Positions 8,134 to 18,371 of a DNA stretch of 64,000 nucleotides are shown here, in pieces. Source of the DNA: Actinomadura flavalba DSM 45200 (GTDB taxonomy: Bacteria; Actinomycetota; Actinomycetes; Streptosporangiales; Streptosporangiaceae). The notes beneath the pieces are model-generated. The model ran no database searches. It was not told the DNA's origin and saw only the letters and a program-made list of their open reading frames with translations. The DNA lies in assembly GCF_000374305.1 (NCBI RefSeq), contig NZ_KB894096.1, positions 1-64,000 on the forward strand, in the 5' to 3' direction. Numbering within the stretch: the stretch's first letter is position 1; each line of letters opens with the position of its first letter. The position numbers and the translations under genes are program-made.

Positions 8134-9009
8134 ATGAACGCAGTCGCAGCGCACACGACCGGCCCCCTCGCCGAGGTCGTCGACACCGGCCGCTACCCCC
8201 TCCACGACCCTGCCGGGCCCGCGTGGTCCGCCACCGTCGCCCGCGTCCGCGCCGACCTGCGCGACGTCGGATGCAGCGTCCTGCCCGACTTCATCCGGCC
8301 CGAGCTGCGCGAGACGCTGCGCCGCGAGGGCGCCGCCATCGCCCCCACGGCCCACTACGACGTCGAGACCGTCAACGCCTACAACATCGACATCACGACA
8401 CCGCTCCCCGACGACCACCCCGGCCGCCTCACCGTCGAACGCGGCAACGCCTTCGTCGCCCGCGACCGCATCCCCGCCACCGCGCTCATCCAGCGGCTCT
8501 ACACCAGTGAGGTGTTCCAGCGGTTCGTCGCCGACTGCTTCGGCCTGGACGCCATGCACGAACTCGCGGACCCGCTGTCGGGCCTGTGCCTCAACGTCGT
8601 CAACCCCGGCATGGAGCACCCCTGGCACTTCGACACCAACGAGTTCACCGTCTCCATGCTGACGCAGGAGCCCGAGGACGGCGGCGTCTTCGAGTACTGC
8701 CCCGGCATCCGCTCGGCCACCGGCGAGAACTTCGCCGACGTCCGCGCCGTCCTCACCGGCGAGGGCGACCACCTCGTCCGGACGCTCACGCTGCGTCCCG
8801 GCGACCTCCAGCTCTTCCAGGGCCGCTACTCGCTGCACCGCGTCAGCCCCGTCGGCGGCGACCGGCCCCGCCACTCGGCGATCTTCGCCTATAGCGAGAA
8901 GCCCGGCGTCATCGGCAGCGTCGCCCGCACCCGGCAGCTCTTCGGCCGCGTCCTGCCCGAGCACCTGGCCGCCGAAGGCCGCGTCCGCGTCGACGGTCTC
9001 CTGGACTAG
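8134..9009 (+). CDS. Fe(II)/2-oxoglutarate oxygenase, BesD-like amino-acid hydroxylase family
   Basis: A 291-residue cupin-fold oxygenase. The metal triad appears as H165-F166-D167 (in HPWHFDTNEF) and H235 (in RYSLHRV), with R244 or R246 placed to bind 2-oxoglutarate. The overall pattern, including GGVFEYCPGIR, recalls the BesD group of radical amino-acid halogenases and their hydroxylating relatives. Halogenases have HxG; this protein has HxD, so hydroxylation is predicted. It starts an operon with a methyltransferase (69-base gap) and a carnitine-type acyltransferase, which suggests that it installs the hydroxyl group that is later acylated. The substrate is unknown; lysine or an N-methylated amino acid is a guess from the family and context. 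Confidence 0.82.
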   Translation: MNAVAAHTTGPLAEVVDTGRYPLHDPAGPAWSATVARVRADLRDVGCSVLPDFIRPELRETLRREGAAIAPTAHYDVETVNAYNIDITTPLPDDHPGRLTVERGNAFVARDRIPATALIQRLYTSEVFQRFVADCFGLDAMHELADPLSGLCLNVVNPGMEHPWHFDTNEFTVSMLTQEPEDGGVFEYCPGIRSATGENFADVRAVLTGEGDHLVRTLTLRPGDLQLFQGRYSLHRVSPVGGDRPRHSAIFAYSEKPGVIGSVARTRQLFGRVLPEHLAAEGRVRVDGLLD

Positions 9010-9078
9010 CGCGGCGCCCGAGATCAGGAACCCCCCGCCTCGATCCCTCGCGCCCGCGAACCGGAAGGACCCACGGCC

Positions 9079-9921
9079 GTGCAGACCGGAACCCCCGGAA
9101 AGATCTCGCTCGACCACATCTACCGCCAGCCCGACCCGCGCGCCTACTTCGGCACGCTGCGCGGCCTCGGCTACTGCATCCCGCAGCTCGCCCAGCCCGC
9201 GTTCGCCACGCTGATCGCCGAGCACCGCGCCGTCCACGGCACCACCGCCTCCAGCGTGCTGGACATCGGCTGCTCCTACGGCATCAACGCCGCCCTCACC
9301 AAGTGCGGGGCGACCATGGACGAACTGTACGAGCGGTACGCCGGCGACGACGCCGCCGCCCTCACCCGCGACACGCTGCTGGACCGCGACCGCGCGCTGC
9401 TGCGCGCCCGCCGCCGCCCCGGCGCTCCCCGCTTCACCGGGCTGGACGTCTCCGCCGACGCCCTGGCCTACGCGCTGGCCGCCGGCTACCTCGACGAGGC
9501 CGTCCACGCCGACCTGGAGGCCGCCGACCCCACCCCCGACCAGGCGCGGCGCCTCGCCGGGGCCGACGTCGTCATCTCCACCGGCTGCCTCGGCTACGTC
9601 ACCGACCGCACCCTCTCCCGCGTCATCGCCGCCCAGGACGGGCGGCTGCCGTGGATGGCGCACTACGTGCTGCGCATGTTCTCCTTCGCCCCCATCGCCG
9701 ACACGCTCGACGCCGCGGGCTACACCACCGAGGCCGTCGGGGCGCCCGTCCGGCAACGCCGCTTCGCCACCGACCAGGAACGCGACCTGGTGCTCGACGC
9801 CATGACCGGCGACGGCATCGACCCGAGCGGGTATGAGACCGACGGCTGGTTCTACGCCCAGCTCCACGTCTCACGCCCGCGCCATCCCACCACCTCTACC
9901 CCGACCGAGGAACGACCGTGA
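9079..9921 (+). CDS. Class I SAM-dependent methyltransferase
   Basis: A 280-residue Rossmann-fold methyltransferase. Motif I is VLDIGCSYG at residues 60-68, followed by the acidic-loop region RFTGLDVSADAL and a post-motif stretch ADVVISTGCLGYV. The GTG start at 9079 is preceded by AAGGAC. Its last four bases overlap the start of the acyltransferase gene (GTGA), so the two proteins are probably made together. Given the neighbours, N-methylation of an amino-acid amine to a betaine-like product is inferred, but the sequence does not show whether N, O or C is methylated. Confidence 0.83.
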   Translation: MQTGTPGKISLDHIYRQPDPRAYFGTLRGLGYCIPQLAQPAFATLIAEHRAVHGTTASSVLDIGCSYGINAALTKCGATMDELYERYAGDDAAALTRDTLLDRDRALLRARRRPGAPRFTGLDVSADALAYALAAGYLDEAVHADLEAADPTPDQARRLAGADVVISTGCLGYVTDRTLSRVIAAQDGRLPWMAHYVLRMFSFAPIADTLDAAGYTTEAVGAPVRQRRFATDQERDLVLDAMTGDGIDPSGYETDGWFYAQLHVSRPRHPTTSTPTEERP

Positions 9922-11732
9922 CCGCGACCCCTGAACTGTCCGCACGCACCTTCGGCAACGAGGACGCGCTGCCGCGCGTCCCGCTGCCCGACCTGCGGGA
10001 CACCTGCACCCGGTTCCTCACCTGGAGCGCCCCGCTGCTCACCCCCGAGCAGCGCGCCGCCACCGAGGCCGAGATCGAGGCGTTCCTCGCCCCCGGCGGC
10101 CCCGGCGAGACCCTGCACGCCGCGCTCGCCGCGTACGAGGGCTCGCCCGGCGTGCAGAGCTGGCTCGACGTGTTCTGGCCGTACCGGTACCTGGGCCGCC
10201 GCGACCGGATCGCGCTCAACGCCAACTTCTTCTTCCTGTTCCAGCACGCCGACCTGACCCGCGAGGACCGCGCCGCCGCCCTCATCTCCGGCGCCGTCGC
10301 CTACAAGCTCGCCCTCGACGACGAGAGCGTCCCGCCCGTCGTGCAGCGCGGCCGGGCGCTGTCGATGGAGCAGAACAAGTACCTGTTCTCCGCCACGCGC
10401 ATCCCCGGCGCCGAGCAGGACACCGTCCGTGTCCCCTACACCGACGCGTGGCCCGGCCCCTCGCAGGCCCGGCACATCATCGTGCTGCATCGCGGCAACC
10501 TGGTCCGGATGGACGTCGTCGGGCCCGACGGCGCCCCCTACGCCCCCGGGGACCTCGCCGCCGGGATCGGCGCCGTCCTCAAGGAGGCCGCCACCCCCGC
10601 CGCGCCGGGGACCACCGTCGGGCACCTCACCACCAAGGCCCGCGCCGAGTGGGCCGCGAGCCGCGCCGCGCTGCTCGCCCTCGACCCCGCCAACGCCGAC
10701 GCACTCGACGCCGTGGAGACCGCGCTGTTCTGCGTCGCGCTCGACGACGTCGCCCCCGCGACCGACCTGGAGGCGTGCGACCGGCTGCTGCACGGTGACA
10801 GCGCCGACCGCTGGTTCGACAAGGCCGTCACGTTCGTGGTGTTCGAGGACGGCGCCGCCGGCATCAACATCGAGCACTGCGGGCTGGACGGCACCACCGT
10901 GCTCAGCTTCGTGGACGCCGTCCTCGGCGCCGACGCCGCCGCGCACGCCGCCGCGTCCGGCGCCCGCCCGCAGGGCACCCCGCCGACCGCGCCGGTGCGG
11001 TTCACGCTCGACGACGCGCTGCGCGCCGACGTCACCGACGCCGGACACGCCTTCGCCGACTACGCCGCCGCGACCGCCACCACCACCGTCTCCTTCGAGG
11101 ACTTCGGCGCGAACCGCGCCAAGCAGCTCAAGATCTCGCCGGACGCGTTCGCGCAACTCGCCTACCAGCTCGCCCACCAGCGCGCCAAGGGCCACCTGGG
11201 CGCCACCTACGAGTCCATCGCCACCCGCCAGTACCGGCGCGGCCGCACCGAGGCCATGCGCGTCGTCACCCCCGAGATCCAGGCGTTCGTCGCCGCGATG
11301 GGCGACCCGGCCGCCGACGCCGCCGCCCGCCGCGCCGCCGCGCGCACCGCCGCCGAGGCCCACGTCGCCCGCGCCAAGGACTGCCAGGCCGGACGCGCCC
11401 CCGAGCAGCACCTGTGGGAACTCCAGCTCATCCAGAAGCGGCGCGGCGCCGAACTCGGCGTCACCGAGGAACCCGCCCTGTTCCGCACCCCGGGCTGGAC
11501 GGTGCTGCGCGACGACTACCTCAGCACCAGCTCGGCGCCCTCGGTCAACGTCCTGTACTTCGGGTTCGGCTCCACGAGCCCGCAGTGCATCGGCGTCGCC
11601 TACGTCCTGCTGCCCGACCGCTTCAACGTCTACCTCAGCACCCCGGCGTCGGTCGCCGACGCCATGCACGCCTTCGCGGGCCACCTCCGCGACGCCGTAC
11701 GCGAACTGGAGGCCCTGCTGGCCTCCGAATGA
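9918..11732 (+). CDS. Choline/carnitine O-acyltransferase family protein
   Basis: A 604-residue protein of the carnitine acyltransferase family, uncommon in bacteria. The catalytic histidine is H320 in NIEHCGLDGTTVLSF, and the conserved STS motif is at residues 536-538 (DDYLSTSSAP), followed by FGFGSTSPQCIGVAY. The length matches eukaryotic family members (about 600 residues). It should move an acyl group between CoA and the hydroxyl of carnitine, choline or a similar quaternary amine. The GTG start overlaps the methyltransferase stop codon. In this operon the acceptor may be the hydroxylated, methylated amine made by the two upstream enzymes; that is inference. Confidence 0.88.
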   Translation: MTATPELSARTFGNEDALPRVPLPDLRDTCTRFLTWSAPLLTPEQRAATEAEIEAFLAPGGPGETLHAALAAYEGSPGVQSWLDVFWPYRYLGRRDRIALNANFFFLFQHADLTREDRAAALISGAVAYKLALDDESVPPVVQRGRALSMEQNKYLFSATRIPGAEQDTVRVPYTDAWPGPSQARHIIVLHRGNLVRMDVVGPDGAPYAPGDLAAGIGAVLKEAATPAAPGTTVGHLTTKARAEWAASRAALLALDPANADALDAVETALFCVALDDVAPATDLEACDRLLHGDSADRWFDKAVTFVVFEDGAAGINIEHCGLDGTTVLSFVDAVLGADAAAHAAASGARPQGTPPTAPVRFTLDDALRADVTDAGHAFADYAAATATTTVSFEDFGANRAKQLKISPDAFAQLAYQLAHQRAKGHLGATYESIATRQYRRGRTEAMRVVTPEIQAFVAAMGDPAADAAARRAAARTAAEAHVARAKDCQAGRAPEQHLWELQLIQKRRGAELGVTEEPALFRTPGWTVLRDDYLSTSSAPSVNVLYFGFGSTSPQCIGVAYVLLPDRFNVYLSTPASVADAMHAFAGHLRDAVRELEALLASE

Positions 11733-11749
11733 CCCCGACGGCCCCGCAC

Positions 11750-11780
11750 GGCGGCCCGCCCCCACGCGGGACGGGCCGCC
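11750..11780 (+). terminator. Hairpin after the acyltransferase operon
   Basis: GGCGGCCCG and CGGGCCGCC form a perfect 9-base-pair stem with a 13-base loop, 18 bases after the stop codon. There is no T run, as is common in high-GC genomes. Confidence 0.5.
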
Positions 11781-11828
11781 CGGTGCGCTCGGCGCGGCCC
11801 ACCCCGCGAGCGCGGCGGCGACGGGCCG

Positions 11829-11990
11829 GTGAGCGGGCTCGCTCGGGGGAGACGGCCGTGCCGTGGAACCCGGCGGCGCGGTGAGCGCGCCGGGTGATGG
11901 GGCTCGCTTGCGGGCATGGCGGGCCGTGCCCCGCGAACCCGGTGGCGCGGTGCCTGGCCTGTGAGCGGCCTCGCTCCGGGGATGGCGGGG
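11829..11990. repeat. Degenerate GC-rich tandem repeat, about three units
   Basis: Three imperfect copies follow one another, each containing a GTGAGC-like start, a CTCGCT word, GGCCGTGCC and a GGAACCCGGCGGCGCG-like end (the second copy has GCGAACCCGGTGGCGCG). Units are roughly 50-70 bases. The tract fills the gap between the convergent acyltransferase and kinase genes and encodes nothing recognisable. Confidence 0.55.
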
Positions 11991-11991
11991 G

Positions 11992-12564
11992 CTAGTGGGG
12001 TTCGGTGAGTGCGGTGATCTGCTCGGTGAGCGGTGTCCGCGCGGTTAGGCGGTTGTCGATGGCGTGGTGGGGGACCGGCGGCGGTTCGCCCGGCCGCTGG
12101 CGTTCGGTGAAGGCGTCGAACGCCGCGAGCTTGCCCGCGTCGCGGGGCAGGCCGCGTGCCTCCAGCCGGGCGCGCAGCGTCGCCGCGTCCGTGCGCAGCC
12201 ACACCAGGGGGACGGGCGGGCCGCCCAGCTCGGCCTCCCACGCGTGCCAGCGGGCCGCGTCGTGGATCGCCGTGGTGAACGGGCCGCTGAGCAGCACCGG
12301 GCAGCCCGCCGCGCGGATCTCGCGGGCCGCCGCCGTCAGCCCCGCGTACTCGTGCGGCTTGACGTGCTCGTCGTACCAGGGGCCCTCGCGCTCGCCCGCG
12401 TCGCGGCCCGCCGCCGCCAGCGTCGCCGCGACGAACGACGCGTAGACGGTGTCCTTGTCCAGCAGGGCCGGGACCGGACGCAGCCGCGCCAGCAGCAGCG
12501 CCGCCACCGTCGACTTGCCCGAGCCCGGCGGCCCCGCCACCACCCACACCGGCGCCCGCGTCAT
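11992..12564 (-). CDS. P-loop nucleoside-triphosphate kinase-like ATP-binding protein
   Basis: A 190-residue protein with a Walker A motif GPPGSGKST at residues 11-19 and the layout of small kinases (gluconate/shikimate/zeta-toxin-like AAA domain): LLDKDTVY after the P-loop, [11 protein letters not shown] in the middle and [18 protein letters not shown] as a lid-like segment. The ATG at 12564 overlaps the TGA of the upstream enolase-like gene (ATGA), so the two are translationally coupled. A much longer in-frame reading upstream is only the antisense-like frame of the neighbour. The phosphorylated substrate is unknown. Confidence 0.8.
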   Translation of the reverse strand: MTRAPVWVVAGPPGSGKSTVAALLLARLRPVPALLDKDTVYASFVAATLAAAGRDAGEREGPWYDEHVKPHEYAGLTAAAREIRAAGCPVLLSGPFTTAIHDAARWHAWEAELGGPPVPLVWLRTDAATLRARLEARGLPRDAGKLAAFDAFTERQRPGEPPPVPHHAIDNRLTARTPLTEQITALTEPH

Positions 12565-13631
12565 ACCGCCAGCCGCATCCGGCGCGTCGCCAGCCGCGCG
12601 ATGCGTTCCTCGTCGACGTCGTGGCCGAGGCCCGGCTGCGTCAGCGGCACCCCCACCACGCCGCCCGCCGACCGCACCGGCGGCGACACGAACACCGGGC
12701 CGCCCGACGGGTCGGTCACCTCGCTCGGCAGCGTGCAGCCCGGCAGCGACGCGAGCGCGACCGCCGCCGCCTGGCCCACCCCGAACACGCCCACGCCCGT
12801 GCACCAGATGTCCCACCCGGCCGCGTAGGCGCGGTCGTGCGCGGCGCGCGCCGCCGTCAGCCCGCCCAGCAGGTCGAAACGCAGGTTCAGGACGCGGCCC
12901 GCGCCCAGCTCGACCGCCGCCGCGAGCGTGTCCAGGTCGCCGACGGCCGGGGCGACGGCCGCCGCCACCAGCCGTTGCAGGCGCGCGTGCGCCGCCAGGT
13001 CGCCGGCGGCGAACGGACGCTCGACCGCGACCGGCTCGTAGGCGTCCAGGGCCTCCAGCGCCGCCAGATGCGCGGGATCGTCGGCGTCGTAGGCGTGCCC
13101 GGCGTCCACGACGACCGCCAGCGCCGGGAACGCCCGCCGCACCGCGCGCAGCGGCTCGGTGTCCCAGCCGGGCCGGACCGCCAGCGTCACCCGCGTGTGC
13201 CCGGCGCCCACGGCCTGGTTCACCCGGCCCGGCAGCGTGTCCAGGTTCGGTTCCGGCGCGATCCGCGCCGCCGTCACGATCGACGTGCGCGTCCCGCCGA
13301 GGGCGTGCGCCAGCGGCAGCCCCCGCCCCCGGCACCACAGGTCCCAGCAGGCGACGTCCACCGCCGCCGCGGCGGCGGGGCCGCCGAGCTGCGCCGCGCC
13401 CGCCACGTCCTCGGGGCTCTCCCACTCCAGCCCGACCAGCGCCGGGCCCAGCCGCTCCTCCAGGTCGCACCAGGCCGGGCCGAGCCCGTCCGGCTCGCCT
13501 CCGCCCTCCGGGGCGGCCTCGCCCCACCCGACGTTCCCGTCGTCCGCCACCACGCGCACCAGCACGCTCTCACGGCGCCGCCCCCGCGGCATCCGCACCC
13601 GGAAGGCGTCACAGCCCACGATCTGGGGCAT
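12561..13631 (-). CDS. Enolase-superfamily protein, MenC/N-acylamino-acid racemase-like, lacking catalytic lysines
   Basis: A 356-residue protein with a capping domain and an (alpha/beta)7 barrel most like o-succinylbenzoate synthase/N-acylamino-acid racemase. Metal ligands are retained at D176 (VVVDAG), E204 (VERP) and D232 (VGDLD). The family KxK lysines are replaced by T149 and A151 ([11 protein letters not shown]), and the opposite-face lysine is R251 ([10 protein letters not shown]). Normal acid-base catalysis is therefore unlikely; it may be a pseudoenzyme or have changed chemistry. The ATG at 13631 follows AAGGTGG. It is coupled by ATGA to the small kinase downstream. Confidence 0.82.
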   Translation of the reverse strand: MPQIVGCDAFRVRMPRGRRRESVLVRVVADDGNVGWGEAAPEGGGEPDGLGPAWCDLEERLGPALVGLEWESPEDVAGAAQLGGPAAAAAVDVACWDLWCRGRGLPLAHALGGTRTSIVTAARIAPEPNLDTLPGRVNQAVGAGHTRVTLAVRPGWDTEPLRAVRRAFPALAVVVDAGHAYDADDPAHLAALEALDAYEPVAVERPFAAGDLAAHARLQRLVAAAVAPAVGDLDTLAAAVELGAGRVLNLRFDLLGGLTAARAAHDRAYAAGWDIWCTGVGVFGVGQAAAVALASLPGCTLPSEVTDPSGGPVFVSPPVRSAGGVVGVPLTQPGLGHDVDEERIARLATRRMRLAV

Positions 13632-13694
13632 GCAGGTCCCACCTTCCCGCTCGATCCGTGTCCATTCTGCCCCGCCGCGCGGGGCCGCGCGGCG

Positions 13695-15206
13695 TTACGA
13701 GGGGCAGGTCGACTCCAGCGAGACCGGCTTCTTCCCGGCCTCCTCCTCGCGCTGCGGCGACTCGGACGGGGCCGGGGTGCCCGCCGCCGACGGCGCGGTG
13801 GGGGAGCCCGCCAGCGGCGCGCGGTTCGGGGTGGGGGGCTTGGGCGGCGCCAGGGCCTCGGCGGTCAGCCGGCGGATCTCACGCCAGTCGGGGTTGCCGG
13901 TGCTGATCAGCGGCGGCACGAACTGGAGGCTGTTCAGGGTGGCGCCCTCGCGGACCTTGCCCGACAGGGCGATCATCGGACGCAGCAGCTCGCGCGGCAG
14001 GTCGGTGGAGACCGCGCGCTTGGTCGCCGAGGCCAGCTTGTCGAACTGGAGCAGCACCGCCTGCGGGTCGGCCTGCTGGGCGATGGCGCGCAGCAGGCAC
14101 TTCTGCCGGCCCATCCGGGCGTAGTCGTCGCTGAAGGTGCGCGAGCGGCCGTACCAGAGGGCCTCCTTGCCGCCCAGCGTGCGCAGGCCCGGCTGGATGA
14201 CGTCGCCGCGCTGCCCGTAGGGGATCGGCTCCTGCACGCGCATCCGGACGCCGCCCATGGCGTCGATGATGTCGGCGAAACCGAACATGTCCACCAGGAT
14301 GTAGTGATCGACCGGGATGCCGAGGATGCCGGACACCGTCCGCTTGAGCAGATCGGGGCCGCGCTTCTTCTTGGGGACGCCCGGCACCAGGTCCGGGTGG
14401 TCCTCGGCGAACTGGTAGACCTCGTTCAGCAGGCCCGGCGTGCCGTAGCCGTCGCCGGTGAACCCGTACGGGAAGCGGTCGCGGGCGGGCCCGGCGGGCA
14501 GCGGCACCCGCTCCAGGTTGCGGGGCAGGCTCAGCAGCACCGTGTCGCCGGTGCGGGTGTCGACGCTGGCGACCGTCATGCTGTCGGTGCGGACGCCCTC
14601 GCGGTTGCCGGCCGCGTCGCCGCCGATGAGCAGCACGTTGACGCGCGGCGTGTCCTTCCAGGGGTCGTCGGCGTCGATCGACTGGCCGTTGCGGTCGGCG
14701 CTCTGGAAGATGCTGCTGATCAGGTCGCCGGCGAGGTAGGTGCGGTGGGCCGTCCACACCACCGGCACCGCCACCGCGAAGCACAGCACCGCGACCGCGC
14801 CGACGCCCGCCGTGCGCAGGCCCGGGCCGAGCGTGCCGGGCCGCAGGATCTGGTACGACCGGACGATCACCGCGACCCACAGCAGGCCGAGCAGCAGCAG
14901 GCTCGCGACGAGGGCGCGCATCAGCGACGGATCGGCGGCGATCGTCGCGGCGGTGTTCTCGTCGCCGAGCAGCGCGGTCGTCGCGGCGATCATGAGCAGG
15001 AACGTGTAGACGGCGAGCAGGACCCCGCCGGAGGCCCGGCGCCCGGTCCAGATGTGGGCCACGCCCCAGACGGCCGCCGACGCCAGCGTCAGCGTCAGCG
15101 CATGCGGCAGCGACCGTGCGGTGCGCCCGGGCGGCGCCGGAACCGGCGCCGCGCCCCGGGGGACGCGTCCGGGGGCGGCCTCCCGGCCGAACGATCGCTT
15201 CGACAT
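13695..15206 (-). CDS. LytR-CpsA-Psr (LCP) family protein
   Basis: A 503-residue membrane protein. About four hydrophobic segments span residues 30-165, followed by an extracytoplasmic LCP domain starting near RVNVLLIGGDAAG and containing the arginine-rich active-site signatures RTDSMTV and LSLPRNLERVPLP. A proline-rich tail follows. LCP enzymes attach glycopolymers to peptidoglycan. The ATG at 15206 with GGAG upstream was preferred to the start ten codons earlier. The several N-terminal membrane helices (instead of one) are a known actinobacterial variant. Confidence 0.9.
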   Translation of the reverse strand: MSKRSFGREAAPGRVPRGAAPVPAPPGRTARSLPHALTLTLASAAVWGVAHIWTGRRASGGVLLAVYTFLLMIAATTALLGDENTAATIAADPSLMRALVASLLLLGLLWVAVIVRSYQILRPGTLGPGLRTAGVGAVAVLCFAVAVPVVWTAHRTYLAGDLISSIFQSADRNGQSIDADDPWKDTPRVNVLLIGGDAAGNREGVRTDSMTVASVDTRTGDTVLLSLPRNLERVPLPAGPARDRFPYGFTGDGYGTPGLLNEVYQFAEDHPDLVPGVPKKKRGPDLLKRTVSGILGIPVDHYILVDMFGFADIIDAMGGVRMRVQEPIPYGQRGDVIQPGLRTLGGKEALWYGRSRTFSDDYARMGRQKCLLRAIAQQADPQAVLLQFDKLASATKRAVSTDLPRELLRPMIALSGKVREGATLNSLQFVPPLISTGNPDWREIRRLTAEALAPPKPPTPNRAPLAGSPTAPSAAGTPAPSESPQREEEAGKKPVSLESTCPS

Positions 15207-15366
15207 GTACGCTCCGATTCCCCGGGCGGGGTGCATTCAGCCCCCAACCTACATATGTGACGCGCAAAACCCGGGAAACGGTTGCCGCGACGGCTACCAA
15301 ATCCGGATCAACCGGACTTCCCAGGCCGTCGCACGGTCTCCTCCCCGCGTGATCATTCTCTCGCAC

Positions 15367-17435
<2,069 letters not shown>

Positions 17436-18347
17436 GTGCTGGATGCGGTCGACGCCGTGCTCGTCCGCGAGCTCCAGCGGGATGGCAGGGCGACGTTCCA
17501 GGCGCTCGCCGACCGGGTGGGGCTGTCCCGCACGGCGGTGCGGGCCCGCGTGCAGAACCTTCTCGAGACCGAGGTCGTCCGGGTGGTGGGCATCGTGCAC
17601 GCCGCCGTCGTGGGCGCCGAGGCCATCGGGCACGTGTCGGTCACCGTCGACGGCGCCGCCCGCGAGATCGCCGCGACCGTCGCCGAGCGTCCCGCCGTCA
17701 GCTTCACCGCGCTGACCGCCGGGCCGCACGACCTGGTCGCCCAGGTCCGTACCCGCGACGACGCCGCACTCGCCGCCGAGATCGACCAGATCCGCGGCGT
17801 CCCCGGAGTCCGCACCGCCGAGGTGTTCCGCTCGGTGGCCACCGTCCGCGACGCCCACGCCGTCGTCCGCGATCTCGGCGAGGTCTCCCTCGACGACATC
17901 GACTGGCGGCTGCTCCAGGAGCTCCAGCGCGACGGGCGCGCGCCCTACACCCGGCTGGCCGGGATCATCGGACTGTCGCAGGCCGCCACGCGCGCCCGCG
18001 TCGTCCGGCTGATGCGGTCCGGCGTCATCCAGGTCACCGGCCTGACCGACCCGCTGGCCCTCGGCGCCGCCGAACTCGCCGGGTTCGGGCTGTCGGTCGC
18101 CGGAGGACTGCGCCGCGCCGCCGAGGCCGTCGCAGAGCAGGAGGGAGTCCGCTACCTCGCGACCGGATTCGGCCGCCACGACATGGTCGGGCACGCCGAG
18201 GCCGGTACCCGCGCCGAACTCGTCGCGGTGCTGGACGCGGTGCGCGCCGTGCCCGGCGTCACCGTCAACGCGTCCTGGCACCATCTCGACGTCGTCAAGG
18301 AGTCCTACGCGGTGGACCTGCCCGACAAGCCGCTGAACGGCATCTGA
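17436..18347 (+). CDS. Lrp/AsnC family regulator with tandem domains
   Basis: A 303-residue protein made of two Lrp/AsnC halves. The first has an HTH (DAVLVRELQRDGRATFQALADR) and the ligand-binding RAM-like region; the second HTH starts near residue 154 (DIDWRLLQELQRDGRAPYTRL). The GTG at 17436 was chosen because the strong ribosome binding site GAGGAGGAG at 17423-17431 sits just ahead of it; the in-frame ATG at 17418 would place that site inside the gene. Such double proteins control amino-acid related genes. The AT-rich upstream DNA suggests autoregulation. Confidence 0.88.
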   Translation: MLDAVDAVLVRELQRDGRATFQALADRVGLSRTAVRARVQNLLETEVVRVVGIVHAAVVGAEAIGHVSVTVDGAAREIAATVAERPAVSFTALTAGPHDLVAQVRTRDDAALAAEIDQIRGVPGVRTAEVFRSVATVRDAHAVVRDLGEVSLDDIDWRLLQELQRDGRAPYTRLAGIIGLSQAATRARVVRLMRSGVIQVTGLTDPLALGAAELAGFGLSVAGGLRRAAEAVAEQEGVRYLATGFGRHDMVGHAEAGTRAELVAVLDAVRAVPGVTVNASWHHLDVVKESYAVDLPDKPLNGI

Positions 18348-18371
18348 CCCGACACCGGGACCTGGGGGAGG

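Noticed and set aside
7957..9867. Long minus-strand open frame opposite the oxygenase operon
   Set aside because: It is a side effect of very high GC; the plus-strand frames match known families and the minus-strand text does not.
9852..11765. 637-codon minus-strand open frame opposite the acyltransferase
   Set aside because: Glycine/arginine-rich shadow text with no family motif; the plus strand encodes a clear carnitine acyltransferase.
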